In this document: positions 26,889 through 35,721 of the stretch, piece by piece | How the letters are laid out: each line of letters starts with the position of its first letter | Position numbering within the stretch: position 1 is the first letter of the stretch | DNA from: Dyadobacter soli | GTDB taxonomy: Bacteria > Bacteroidota > Bacteroidia > Cytophagales > Spirosomataceae | Assembly: GCF_900101885.1 (NCBI RefSeq) | Contig: NZ_FNAN01000005.1 | Location: forward strand, 186,001 to 250,000 | Length of the DNA stretch: 64,000 bases | Direction of reading: 5' to 3' | The notes under the pieces: generated by a model | Database searches by the model: none | What the model was told of the DNA's origin: nothing | What the model saw: the letters and a program-made list of their open reading frames with translations, nothing else | Program-made: the position numbers and the translations under genes

Positions 26889-27500
26889 ATGGCGAAAGCG
26901 AAAAAGACGCAGCTGGACCAGAGCACGGAGGAGAAGATCAAGGCAGCGGCGGGCATTGTATTTACCAAAAAGGGTTATGGCAATGCGCGTACGAGGGATA
27001 TTGCGGAGGAGGCGGGTATCAACCTGGCGTTGCTGAACTATTATTTTCGCAGTAAGGAAAAGCTTTTCCAGATCGTGATGGCCGAGCGGATCGAGAAGTT
27101 GTTCGGCGTATTGGCGCCGGTACTGAACGATGCCGAAACGACATTGGACGAAAAGCTGGAAAAGATCACGGAAAATTACATCGATATGCTGCTCGAACAT
27201 CCCGACCTGCCGATTTTCGTGCTGAGCGAGATCCGGAGCAATCCCGAGCAGCTTGCCAACCGCGTTCAAGCGCCAAAGCTTTTGAAGGATTCGGTATTTG
27301 TGAAGCAGCTGGCCGAGCGGAGGAGCGATATAAACCCATTGCATTTTATCATTAACCTGCTCGGAATGAACTTGTTCCCGTTTGTGGCAAAGCCGGTTTT
27401 ACAGCCTGTTCTCGGCAGTGAAGATTTTTACCGGCAAATGATGGTACAGCGCAAGAAGCTCATCCCGGCGTGGATGAAACTCATGCTGGATCACGGCTAA
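26889..27500 (+). CDS. TetR/AcrR family transcriptional repressor
   Basis: 203 aa from ATG 26889, chosen because the -7 box ends at 26864 so the upstream TTG lies before the transcription start. The N-terminal helix-turn-helix is classic: 'AAGIVFTKKGYGNARTRDIAEEAGI' in two parts, then 'LLNYYFRSKEKLF'. The C-terminal ligand-binding domain is variable as usual. It should repress itself, the efflux operon downstream and probably the divergent HTTM-like pair through the shared TTAATCAAATGATTAA operator. The inducer is unknown but is probably an efflux substrate. Confidence 0.92.
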   Translation: MAKAKKTQLDQSTEEKIKAAAGIVFTKKGYGNARTRDIAEEAGINLALLNYYFRSKEKLFQIVMAERIEKLFGVLAPVLNDAETTLDEKLEKITENYIDMLLEHPDLPIFVLSEIRSNPEQLANRVQAPKLLKDSVFVKQLAERRSDINPLHFIINLLGMNLFPFVAKPVLQPVLGSEDFYRQMMVQRKKLIPAWMKLMLDHG

Positions 27501-27522
27501 GCAGCGCTGACAAGTGCAGACA

Positions 27523-27547
27523 GGAGGGGAAAAACCTCCCTTTTTTT
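27523..27547 (+). terminator. Intrinsic terminator after tetR
   Basis: GGAGG (27523-27527) pairs with CCTCC (27535-27539) around an A-rich loop, followed by a run of seven T (27541-27547). It separates tetR from the efflux operon, which then needs its own promoter near the second operator. Confidence 0.65.
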
Positions 27548-27557
27548 AACCCACATA

Positions 27558-27573
27558 TTAATCAAATGATTAA
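27558..27573. promoter_or_regulatory. Second TetR operator, upstream of the efflux operon
   Basis: TTAATCAAATGATTAA is identical to the core of the 26800-26841 palindrome. It lies 18 bp before the TolC ATG at 27592, where a bound repressor would block transcription or early elongation. Confidence 0.72.
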
Positions 27574-27591
27574 ATAAAACGAATAAATAAA

Positions 27592-28878
27592 ATGATTAAT
27601 GGATTGAAAATTATTAAGCTAACCGCCTGTTTGGTACTCGTTGCCATGCATTTACGGGCACAGGAAAAGCCCCTGACGATCCGGGAGGCCTACCAGCTGG
27701 CCCGGAAAAACTACCCGATGATCCGGCAGCAGGGACTGATCGAAAAGACGCGGGATTACTCGGTAAGCAATGCTGCTAAGGGTTATTTACCGCAATTCAC
27801 CGTGCAGGGACAGGCTACTTACCAGTCGGCAGTGACGGAGTTTAAGCTGCCGGTTTCCATCCCCGGCGTGGAATTCCCGACTATCAATAAAGACCAGTAC
27901 AAAGTTTACGGCGAGCTGAACCAGACGATTTACGACGGCGGCAATGTTCGCACACAGGTACGCTCGCATGAGGCGAATGCGCAGGTGGAATCGCAGAAGC
28001 TGGAAGTGGAACTGTACAAGCTGAACGAGCGCGTGAACCAGCTGTTTTTCGGCACATTAATGCTGGATGAGCAGTTGAAACAGAACGATTTGCTGAAAAA
28101 GGATATCAACCTCGGCATTCGTAAGGTGCAGGCATTGATCGATAACGGTACCGCATTCAAAAGCAATGCAAATACATTGAAAGCCGAGTTGCTGAAAGCC
28201 GACCAGCGCATGATCGACCTGAATGCGAGCCGCAAAGCCTACACGGAAATGCTCGGATTACTGACCGGGCTGCCATTGGGAGATTCGGCGGTGCTCGAAA
28301 AACCTGCGAACCTGGCGGCCAGCGGCGATATCAGCCGGCCGGAACTCAAATTATACGAGGCTCAGAACCGCAGTCTCGATATTCAGTCGCAGCTGTTGGA
28401 TGTGCGCAACCGCCCGAAACTCAACTTCTTCTTTCAGGGAGGTTATGGCCGGCCTGCATTGAATATCCTCAGCAATGGTTTCGACCCCTATTACATTACC
28501 GGCGTGCGTCTGAACTGGTCGCTTTCAGGGTTATATACCATTAAGAAGGACCGCGACCTGATCCGTAACAACCGGGATGCCATTCAGTTACAAAAAGAGA
28601 CCTTTCTCTTCAATACGAACCTGGCTGCCCGGCAGCAAAATGCCGAACTCGACCGTTTCCGACAGTTGCTGACGACCGACGACGAGATCATTACCCTACG
28701 CGAGAGCATTAAAACCACCGCCGCCGCCCAGCTGGAAAACGGGGTGATCAATACCAACGATTTCCTGCGGGAGGTGAATGCCGAAGACCAGGCGCGGCTG
28801 AACAAGATCCTGCACGGCATTCAGCTCCTGATGTCGCAGTATAACCTCGATAACACCCTGGGAACCAATATTGAATAA
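27592..28878 (+). CDS. Outer-membrane efflux protein, TolC family
   Basis: 428 aa with a signal peptide (cleavage near residue 23, LRA-Q). Two OEP repeats are present; each shows the hydrophobic-helix pattern with 'LTIREAYQLARKNYP' near the mature N-terminus. The second half begins near residue 220. It forms a trimeric channel in the outer membrane and would complete a tripartite exporter with the HlyD-like protein and the ABC-2 transporter encoded downstream. First gene of the operon controlled by the second TetR operator. Confidence 0.92.
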   Translation: MINGLKIIKLTACLVLVAMHLRAQEKPLTIREAYQLARKNYPMIRQQGLIEKTRDYSVSNAAKGYLPQFTVQGQATYQSAVTEFKLPVSIPGVEFPTINKDQYKVYGELNQTIYDGGNVRTQVRSHEANAQVESQKLEVELYKLNERVNQLFFGTLMLDEQLKQNDLLKKDINLGIRKVQALIDNGTAFKSNANTLKAELLKADQRMIDLNASRKAYTEMLGLLTGLPLGDSAVLEKPANLAASGDISRPELKLYEAQNRSLDIQSQLLDVRNRPKLNFFFQGGYGRPALNILSNGFDPYYITGVRLNWSLSGLYTIKKDRDLIRNNRDAIQLQKETFLFNTNLAARQQNAELDRFRQLLTTDDEIITLRESIKTTAAAQLENGVINTNDFLREVNAEDQARLNKILHGIQLLMSQYNLDNTLGTNIE

Positions 28879-28895
28879 GCATTAATTACAAACTC

Positions 28896-29831
28896 ATGAA
28901 AACATATTCTTACATGATGATATTGGCCGTGGCGATGGCGGCCTGCAATGGAAAAGAGAACCCATACGACGCTTCCGGCACATTCGAGGCCGTGGAAACG
29001 ATCGTATCCGCCGAGGCAACGGGCCGCATTATGGTGCTGACCCTGGAAGAGGGCCAGCGGCTGAAAGCCGGCCAAACGGTGGGTTACATCGATAGCCTGC
29101 AACTGCATTTGCGCAAAAAGCAGCTTGAAGCGCAGATCAGGGCCACCGGCAGCCGCGTGCCCGACATTGTGGCGCAGACCAATGTTTACAAACAGCAGAT
29201 CGCCGTTTCGCAGGTACGCCTCGATAACCTGCTGCATGAGCAGAAACGCGTTCAAAACCTGTTGAAAGCCGATGCGGCGACACCCAAGCAGCTCGACGAT
29301 ATCAATGCGCAAGTGGAAGAACTGCAAAAGCAGCTGGACGTAATCCGTAAGCAGGATGCCGCGCAAACCTCTGTTTTGAAAACACAAACCTCCGGCCTTA
29401 GGGCGGACGTTCAGCCGCTGGTTGTTCAGATCGAGCAGATTAATGATCAGATTTCGAAGTCGAAGATTGTCAACGAAGTGAATGGAACGGTTTTGACCAA
29501 ATATGCCGAAGCGAACGAAGTGGCCGCTGCCGGGAAGCCATTATATAAAGTCGCTGATCTCTCGACGATCATTCTGCGCGCCTATGTGACGGGAGACCAA
29601 CTGACGGGTGTCAAGCTGAATCAGCAGGTTAAAGTGCTCGTAGACAGTGCCAATAGCCAATACCGCACATTGCCGGGCACGATCGAATGGATCAGTAATA
29701 AAGCGGAATTTACCCCCAAAACCATTCAGACGAAGGACGAACGCGCTAACCTGGTTTACGCGGTCAAGATCCGTGTGAAGAATGACGGGTATTTGAAAAT
29801 AGGGATGTACGGAGAAGTCGCATTGAAATAA
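28896..29831 (+). CDS. HlyD-family periplasmic adaptor, predicted lipoprotein
   Basis: 311 aa. The N-terminal signal ends in a lipobox with Cys17 (VAMAAC), so the adaptor is probably lipid-anchored. A biotinyl-lipoyl-like segment (residues about 37-66), a long coiled-coil hairpin (about 67-185) and a C-terminal beta-barrel domain ('KIVNEVNGTVLTKYAEANEV') follow. This matches YbhG/EmrA-type adaptors that connect an inner-membrane pump with TolC. It begins 17 bp after the TolC stop and overlaps the first ATPase by one base. Confidence 0.91.
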   Translation: MKTYSYMMILAVAMAACNGKENPYDASGTFEAVETIVSAEATGRIMVLTLEEGQRLKAGQTVGYIDSLQLHLRKKQLEAQIRATGSRVPDIVAQTNVYKQQIAVSQVRLDNLLHEQKRVQNLLKADAATPKQLDDINAQVEELQKQLDVIRKQDAAQTSVLKTQTSGLRADVQPLVVQIEQINDQISKSKIVNEVNGTVLTKYAEANEVAAAGKPLYKVADLSTIILRAYVTGDQLTGVKLNQQVKVLVDSANSQYRTLPGTIEWISNKAEFTPKTIQTKDERANLVYAVKIRVKNDGYLKIGMYGEVALK

Positions 29832-30736
29832 TGGAAGCGGTTGTTGTCAAAAATCTGGTCAAAACCTACGGTAAAGAGCAAACCGTGGCCGTGGACAATG
29901 TGTCGTTTTCCGTCGAGCAGGGCGAACTTTTTGGCCTCATAGGTCCGGACGGGGCCGGTAAGACGAGCATTTTTCGCATGCTTACCACGTCGCTTTTGCC
30001 GGATGGCGGCTCGGCGAGCGTCGACGGGCATGATATTGTGCAGGATTTCAGGCGCATACGCAGTTCGGTAGGGTATATGCCGGGAAAATTTTCGCTCTAC
30101 CAGGACCTTACCATTGAAGAAAACCTGCATTTTTTCGCAACTGTTTTCGGGACTACGATAGAGGAGAACTACCATTTGATCAAAGACATTTACGTGCAGA
30201 TCGAGCCGTTCAAAAACCGGCGGGCAGGTAAGTTATCCGGCGGGATGAAGCAGAAACTCGCATTGTGCTGCGCATTGATCCACAAACCGACTACATTGTT
30301 TCTCGACGAACCCACCACCGGCGTCGACCCGGTTTCGCGGAAGGAGTTCTGGGAAATGCTCAGGAGATTGAAAGAACAGCGCATTACCATTCTTGTTTCC
30401 ACGCCCTATATGGACGAAGCCTCACTTTGCGACCGCATTGCGCTGATCCAGGGCGGCAAAATACTGTCGATCGACACGCCGCAGAACATCGTAAACGCCT
30501 ATCCCGACAAGCTGCTGGCCATTAAAGCCAATGAAATGTACAAGCTGCTGAAAGTTTTGGAGAGTCATCCCGGCGTAATCAACAGCTACGCGTTCGGCGA
30601 GTACGCACATGCAACGTTCCACGATACGGATACGCACGCGTTGCAGGCATACCTGCGCGGTCACGGGCTCACGGGCGTGGAAGTGAAGGGCGCGGAGGTA
30701 ACGATCGAGGACACATTTATCAAATTATTACATTAA
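29831..30736 (+). CDS. ABC-2 efflux ATP-binding protein (first of two)
   Basis: 301 aa. Walker A GPDGAGKTS near residues 38-46, signature LSGGMKQ near 136-142, Walker B 'TLFLDEPTTGVDP' after it. The C-terminal 80 residues form a regulatory tail as in YbhF-type pumps. The start codon overlaps the stop of the adaptor by one base (TAATG). With the ATPase at 30750 it makes a split version of YbhF, in which two nucleotide-binding domains are fused in one chain. Confidence 0.92.
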   Translation: MEAVVVKNLVKTYGKEQTVAVDNVSFSVEQGELFGLIGPDGAGKTSIFRMLTTSLLPDGGSASVDGHDIVQDFRRIRSSVGYMPGKFSLYQDLTIEENLHFFATVFGTTIEENYHLIKDIYVQIEPFKNRRAGKLSGGMKQKLALCCALIHKPTTLFLDEPTTGVDPVSRKEFWEMLRRLKEQRITILVSTPYMDEASLCDRIALIQGGKILSIDTPQNIVNAYPDKLLAIKANEMYKLLKVLESHPGVINSYAFGEYAHATFHDTDTHALQAYLRGHGLTGVEVKGAEVTIEDTFIKLLH

Positions 30737-30749
30737 AACCGTCACAGCC

Positions 30750-31496
30750 ATGATGCAGGACGATAGAGTGATAGTCTGCGAGAAGCTCACGAAGCGCTTC
30801 GGGGACTTTATAGCCACCAACGAAATCACATTCGACGTACATAAAGGGGAAATTTTTGGCTTCCTCGGCGCGAACGGCGCCGGCAAAACCACCGCCATGC
30901 GCATGCTATGCGGGCTTTCCTCGCCCAGTTCGGGCAAGGCGACCATTGCAGGTTACGATGTGTACACGCAAACAGAGCAGATCAAGAAAAATATCGGCTA
31001 CATGAGCCAGAAGTTTTCGCTTTACGAAAACCTGACCGTGCGAGAAAATATCGAGTTTTTCGGCGGCATTTACGGCCTTTCCGACGAGCAGATCAGAACA
31101 AAAACAGCGCAGTTGTTGCAGCGATTAGGCATGCAAAACGAAGCAAACAAGTTGGTCGCGTCCCTGCCATTGGGCTGGAAACAGAAGCTGTCCTTTTCGG
31201 TAGCCGTGCTGCACGAGCCCAAAATCGTATTCCTCGACGAGCCTACCGGAGGTGTAGATCCGGTGACGCGGCGGCAGTTCTGGGATATGATTTACGAAGC
31301 GGCCGACAGCGGCATTACCGTGTTCGTGACCACGCATTACATGGACGAGGCCGAATATTGCCACCGTATATCCATTATGGTGGATGGCAAAATGGAGGTA
31401 CTCGACACGCCCACAAACCTGAAAAACAGCTTTCATGCGCGGTCGATGGATGAAGTATTTTACCAACTCGCGCGCGGCGCCAAAAGAGGGGATTAG
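30750..31496 (+). CDS. ABC-2 efflux ATP-binding protein (second of two)
   Basis: 248 aa. Walker A GANGAGKTT near residues 36-44 and Walker B 'IVFLDEPTGGVDP' are intact. The signature motif is the degenerate 'LPLGWKQKL' instead of LSGGQ; this variant is normal for the second half of YbhF-like pumps, so it is not a sign of decay. Expected to pair with the preceding ATPase and energise the two ABC-2 permeases. Thirteen bases after the first ATPase and two bases before the first permease. Confidence 0.92.
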   Translation: MMQDDRVIVCEKLTKRFGDFIATNEITFDVHKGEIFGFLGANGAGKTTAMRMLCGLSSPSSGKATIAGYDVYTQTEQIKKNIGYMSQKFSLYENLTVRENIEFFGGIYGLSDEQIRTKTAQLLQRLGMQNEANKLVASLPLGWKQKLSFSVAVLHEPKIVFLDEPTGGVDPVTRRQFWDMIYEAADSGITVFVTTHYMDEAEYCHRISIMVDGKMEVLDTPTNLKNSFHARSMDEVFYQLARGAKRGD

Positions 31497-31498
31497 TT

Positions 31499-32605
31499 AT
31501 GAAACAGTTTCTAGCATTTGTCAGAAAGGAATTTTACCACGTGCTCCGCGACCGCCGCACGCTGCTGATCCTCTTTGGCATGCCCATCGCGCAGATATTG
31601 ATCTTCGGTTTCGCACTAACCAACGAGGTGAAGGATTCCGAAATCCTGGTTGTGGATTATGCCAAAGACAATGCTTCGCAGGAGCTGCTGACGAGGATCG
31701 GTGCGAGCCGGTACTTCAATATCCGGCAGGCTGCATTGAGCCATAAGGAGATATTGGGCACGTTTCAGAAAGGGAAAATCAAAGCGGTAGTCGTGTTTCC
31801 GGTGAATTTCAATGAGGATTTACTGCATCACAACAAGGCCCAAGTCCAGATCATTACAGATGCCAGTGACGTGAATACGGCGAATATGATTACGAACTAC
31901 CTTTCGTCGATCATTATGGATTACCAGAACCAGGTTAACCAAAACCTGGAAATTCCTTACCGCATTACGCCCGAGGTACGCATGCTTTATAACCCGCAGC
32001 TCAAAGGTGCGCACGGCTTCGTGCCGGGCGTGATGGCGCTGGTGCTGCTGCTCGTTTCGGTGATGATGACGGCCATTTCCATTGTCCGCGAGAAGGAAAC
32101 CGGTACGATGGAAATCCTGCTTGTATCGCCATTCAAGCCGGTGCTGGTGATTTTTGCCAAAGCATTCCCTTACCTCGCATTGTCGCTCGTGAATGTGACG
32201 GCGATATTGCTGCTGAGCGTTTTTGTGCTCGATTTGCCGGTGAAAGGAAGCGTAGCACTGCTGTTTGCGGAAAGTACGCTGTTTATCATCACCTGTCTGG
32301 CGCTGGGCATTTTTATATCCATTGAAACTGATTCCCAGCAGATTGCGATGCTCATTTCGCTGATGGGTATGCTGCTGCCGACGATGATGTTCAGCGGTTT
32401 CCTGTTCCCGATCGAGAATATGCCGTTGCCATTGCAGATCATTTCGAATATTGTGCCTTCCAAATGGTTTTACATTATCGTCAAATCGATTATGATCAAA
32501 GGATTAGGGATCTCGGCGCTTTGGAAAGAGACGCTGATTTTGCTCGGTATGACGGTATTTCTGTTGCTGGTGAGTTTGAAAAGCTTTAAAATCCGTTTGC
32601 AATGA
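31499..32605 (+). CDS. ABC-2 type permease (YbhS/YbhR-like)
   Basis: 368 aa. One N-terminal membrane helix (about 22-42), a large extracytoplasmic domain (about 43-175), then five C-terminal helices. 'REKETGTMEILLVSPFKP' is the conserved coupling loop of ABC-2 drug exporters. It should form a heterodimer with the next permease, whose start overlaps this stop by four bases (ATGA). Confidence 0.92.
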   Translation: MKQFLAFVRKEFYHVLRDRRTLLILFGMPIAQILIFGFALTNEVKDSEILVVDYAKDNASQELLTRIGASRYFNIRQAALSHKEILGTFQKGKIKAVVVFPVNFNEDLLHHNKAQVQIITDASDVNTANMITNYLSSIIMDYQNQVNQNLEIPYRITPEVRMLYNPQLKGAHGFVPGVMALVLLLVSVMMTAISIVREKETGTMEILLVSPFKPVLVIFAKAFPYLALSLVNVTAILLLSVFVLDLPVKGSVALLFAESTLFIITCLALGIFISIETDSQQIAMLISLMGMLLPTMMFSGFLFPIENMPLPLQIISNIVPSKWFYIIVKSIMIKGLGISALWKETLILLGMTVFLLLVSLKSFKIRLQ

Positions 32606-33723
32606 GGACATTACGATTTTTGTTACGCAAAGAATTCCGGCAGATTTTCAGGGACAAATCCATTGTGGCGATGATCTTCTTCATGCCCATGGTGCAGTTG
32701 ATCCTCATGCCGCTAGCAGCCGACTATGAGGTGAGGAATATCAATTTGTCGATTGTTGATCATGATAAATCACCTTATTCTCAAAAACTGATCTCCAAAA
32801 TTGTAGCATCCGGCTACTTCCGGCTTACGGGCTACAATGCGTCATTTAAAGAGGCGTTCGGCCTGATCGAATCCGATAGGGCAGACCTGATCCTCGAAAT
32901 CCCGCATGATTTTGAAAGAAACCTGATACGCGAGGACCATCATGAGAAACTGTTTGTGGCGGTGAATGCGATCAATGGTACGAAGGCAAGCCTGGGCGGT
33001 TCGTATCTCGGCAGCATTATCGGTGATTTCAATGCGGATATCCGGATGCAGCTCGTTACGCCGCCAAGGTTCAGCCAGTTTCCGATGATCGAAGTAGTAG
33101 CTTCCAATTGGTTCAACCCGGTTTTGAACTACAAGGTGTTTATTGTCCCGGGCATTCTTGCGATCCTGGTAACGATGGTCGGCGGGTTCTTGTCGGCATT
33201 GAATATCGTGCGGGAAAAGGAGATAGGCACCATCGAGCAGATCAACGTGACGCCTATCCAAAAGCACATTTTTATTTTGGGTAAACTAATTCCCTTCTGG
33301 GTTTTGGCCAATATCGTTTTCACAATAGGCCTGCTGGTGGCGCGGTTTGTGTACGGAATTGTGCCGGTAGGAAGTTTGCTGACACTCTATGCATTCATTT
33401 CCGTGTATCTGCTGGCCGTTTTGGGCTTCGGGTTGCTCGTATCGACGTTTTGTGACACCCAGCAGCAGGCTATGTTCATCATGTTCTTTTTCATGATGCT
33501 CTTCATACTGCTGGGCGGTTTGTTCACTTCTATCGATAGCATGCCCGACTGGGCAAAGGTGATCACACGCGTGAATCCGGTGCGCTACATGATCGAAGTC
33601 ATGCGGATGGTCATTCTCAAAGGCAGCAGTTTCAAGGATGTGCTGCCACACGTAGGGGTAGTAGCCCTGATGGCATTGGTACTGAACAGCTGGGCGGTTT
33701 TGAATTATAAGAAGACGAATTGA
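32602..33723 (+). CDS. ABC-2 type permease (YbhS/YbhR-like)
   Basis: 373 aa, same topology as the preceding permease: N-terminal helix, soluble domain, five C-terminal helices, with 'REKEIGTIEQINVTPIQK' as the coupling loop. Last gene of the tetR-controlled efflux operon. The gene ends at 33723 and heptad element R4 begins five bases later, between this gene and the convergent zinc dehydrogenase. No other terminator is visible, so R4 may serve that role. Confidence 0.92.
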   Translation: MRTLRFLLRKEFRQIFRDKSIVAMIFFMPMVQLILMPLAADYEVRNINLSIVDHDKSPYSQKLISKIVASGYFRLTGYNASFKEAFGLIESDRADLILEIPHDFERNLIREDHHEKLFVAVNAINGTKASLGGSYLGSIIGDFNADIRMQLVTPPRFSQFPMIEVVASNWFNPVLNYKVFIVPGILAILVTMVGGFLSALNIVREKEIGTIEQINVTPIQKHIFILGKLIPFWVLANIVFTIGLLVARFVYGIVPVGSLLTLYAFISVYLLAVLGFGLLVSTFCDTQQQAMFIMFFFMMLFILLGGLFTSIDSMPDWAKVITRVNPVRYMIEVMRMVILKGSSFKDVLPHVGVVALMALVLNSWAVLNYKKTN

Positions 33724-33727
33724 GTTT

Positions 33728-33870
33728 TTGACCGCCGACCGCCGACCGCCGACCGCCGACCGCCGACCGCCGACCGCCGACCGCCGATGGGCCGACCATG
33801 GTCTATGGTCCCAATGTCGCAAGTCATCTCACAACCCGTCGGCGGTCAGCGTTCGGTGGTCGGCGGTCAC
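33728..33870. repeat. Heptad inverted-repeat element R4, with eight perfect tandem GACCGCC units
   Basis: Left arm 33730-33785 is eight uninterrupted copies of GACCGCC. The right arm 33838-33870, on the minus strand, reads GACCGCC, GACCACC, GAACGCT, GACCGCC. The interior carries GACCATG and GTCTATG units (33794-33807). It fills the gap between two convergent genes and ends at the base before the stop codon of the zinc dehydrogenase. The perfect tandem block suggests recent slippage expansion. Confidence 0.88.
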
Positions 33871-34884
33871 CTAATCCATCTCCACCATCGCCTTAATAAC
33901 CCCGTTTGCCGGGTCTAGCCAGCTTTCGAATTCGTCTTTCACCCGGCCGAATGTTACGCGGTGGGTGATGTATGTTTTGGGGTCGACGAGGCCGTTTTTC
34001 ATGCTGTGGATCACGTGCTCGAAATCGGCGCGGGTGGCGTTGCGGCTGCTCATTAAAGTAGCCTCGCGCTTGTGAAATTCGGGATGGTTGAATGCGATTT
34101 CGCCTTTTTGAAGACCTACGAGCACATATTTGCCGCCGTGCGCGAGGTAAGCGAATGCGTTATTGATGGCACGCAGGTTGCCGGTAGCGTCGATAACGAC
34201 GGTCGGCATATCGCCATTGGTGATTTCTGCAAGGCGTTCTGCGACGTTTTCCGTCATGCCGTTTATGGTATGCTCCACGCCGATGCGCTCCCGGCAGAAG
34301 GCCAGGCGCTGGTCGTTGATATCCAATGCGATCACTTTCCCACCGGCAATGCGGGCAAATTCCATGGTTCCTAATCCGATAGGCCCTGCACCGACTACCA
34401 GCACAAATTCATCCTTGCGTACATCCGCGCGACGTACGCCATGCGCGCCTATCGCGAGCGGCTCCACGAGGGCGAGCTCATCGAAGCTGAGGCCGTCGCC
34501 ATGTACGAGCGAGTAAGAGGGAACGGAGAGATACTCCACCATCCCGCCGTCGATATGCACGCCCGACACTTTCAGGCTGGTGCAGCAGTTGGGCTTGCCA
34601 TTGCGGCAGGCCACGCATTTGCCGCAATTGAAATAGGGTACAAATGTAACCGCCTCGCCTTTCACAAAGCCCGGTGCATCGGTTTCGACGATCTCGCCTG
34701 CCAGTTCATGGCCGAGGATTCTCGGGTAGTTGAAGAAAGGCTGCGTTCCCTCGAACGCGTGCAAATCGGTTCCGCAAATGCCTATTCTTTTGATTTTCAG
34801 TATGCTATGTCCCGGCGTGGCTACGGGCGCTTCGGCTTGTTCATAGGAGAACGAGCCGGGTGTGGTACAAACGAGTATTTCCAT
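33871..34884 (-). CDS. Zinc-dependent medium-chain dehydrogenase, probably L-fucose pathway
   Basis: 337 aa. Catalytic zinc ligands: Cys in 'GICGTDLHAF', His-Glu in 'GHELAGEI'. The structural-zinc lobe has 'CGKCVACRNGKPNCC'. The Rossmann motif is 'VVGAGPIGLGTMEFA'. In the fucose oxidation route such enzymes act on L-fuconate-derived keto-deoxy sugar acids; related proteins act on sorbitol, threonine or galactitol. Placement nine bases after the SDR gene and next to a fucose permease supports a role in deoxyhexose oxidation. The exact substrate is not determined. Confidence 0.85.
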   Translation of the reverse strand: MEILVCTTPGSFSYEQAEAPVATPGHSILKIKRIGICGTDLHAFEGTQPFFNYPRILGHELAGEIVETDAPGFVKGEAVTFVPYFNCGKCVACRNGKPNCCTSLKVSGVHIDGGMVEYLSVPSYSLVHGDGLSFDELALVEPLAIGAHGVRRADVRKDEFVLVVGAGPIGLGTMEFARIAGGKVIALDINDQRLAFCRERIGVEHTINGMTENVAERLAEITNGDMPTVVIDATGNLRAINNAFAYLAHGGKYVLVGLQKGEIAFNHPEFHKREATLMSSRNATRADFEHVIHSMKNGLVDPKTYITHRVTFGRVKDEFESWLDPANGVIKAMVEMD

Positions 34885-34893
34885 CGATCGTGA

Positions 34894-35682
34894 TCAGGAG
34901 TTGGCCAGCGCGCGGTCGAGGTGGACGTAGCCGCCGTCGACGTAAATGAGCTGCCCGGTAGTGTGGCTTGATTTTTCAGAAAGCAGGAAAACGGTCATAT
35001 TCGCGATTTCTTCTGCCGTGGTCATGCGGTTTTCCAAGGGAATATTAGCCGTAATGGAAGCCAGTTTTTCTTTCGGGTTCGGTAATGTCTCGATCCATTT
35101 TTCGTACAGCGGCGTCCAGCATTCGGCTACGATCACCGAGTTGACGCGGATGCCGTATTTCAACAATTCCACCGCCCATTCGCGCGTCAGCGCATTGCGA
35201 CCGCCGTTGGAAGCGGCATATGCCGACGTTCCACCCTGGCCGGTGTCCGCCGTTTTGGAACTGATATTCACGATAGAACCTTTGGAAGCCTTCAATGCCG
35301 GTAATGCATAATGCGCCATCAGGTAGTAATGCACCACGTTTTTGTGCAATGAGGCGATAAAGCCTTCATAAGTACCGTTTTCAAGTCCCACACCATCATT
35401 CACACCTGCATTATTGACGAGTCCGTCGATCCGGCCGTATTTTTCAAGCACCGCATTCACTGCTTTTTCAGATGCTTCGGGCTGGGTAAGCTCCGCCGCC
35501 ACCTGGAATGCCTCTTTTCCCTGTGCCGCCAGCGCGTAGACTACTTTCTGGTTGTCTTCGGCATTTCTGCCGACGATTACGGGAATTGCACCTTCGGATG
35601 CCAGCACCTGTACGATGCCCTCGCCGATCCCTTTGGCCCCGCCGGTGACGATAATCACCTTATTTTGAAGTTTTAAATCCAT
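34894..35682 (-). CDS. SDR family oxidoreductase, probable L-fucose dehydrogenase
   Basis: 262 aa. Cofactor motif 'VTGGAKGIGEG' (residues 12-22), 'NNAGV' and the catalytic Ser in 'VNISSKT' are typical of classical SDRs. The active-site YxxxK is changed: it reads 'YAASNGGRNAL', so Lys is replaced by Asn. Similar enzymes oxidise L-fucose C1 to the lactone. The gene sits between fucP and the zinc dehydrogenase. If the Lys-to-Asn change is shared by the family, activity is likely maintained through another residue. Confidence 0.82.
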   Translation of the reverse strand: MDLKLQNKVIIVTGGAKGIGEGIVQVLASEGAIPVIVGRNAEDNQKVVYALAAQGKEAFQVAAELTQPEASEKAVNAVLEKYGRIDGLVNNAGVNDGVGLENGTYEGFIASLHKNVVHYYLMAHYALPALKASKGSIVNISSKTADTGQGGTSAYAASNGGRNALTREWAVELLKYGIRVNSVIVAECWTPLYEKWIETLPNPKEKLASITANIPLENRMTTAEEIANMTVFLLSEKSSHTTGQLIYVDGGYVHLDRALANS

Positions 35683-35721
35683 TATTTTTTAAATAAATAC
35701 TTATAAATGAATTGCTTATGC

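Noticed and set aside
31190..31216. Degenerate LSGGQ in the second ABC-2 ATPase taken as a defect
   Set aside because: LPLGxKQ is the usual form in the second half of YbhF-like pumps.
33730..33785. Tandem repeats considered as a CRISPR array
   Set aside because: Units of seven bases without spacers; no cas genes.
33286..33822. Minus-strand frame with 'RRSAVGG' repeats at R4
   Set aside because: Heptad translation joined to antisense of the ABC-2 permease; not a gene.
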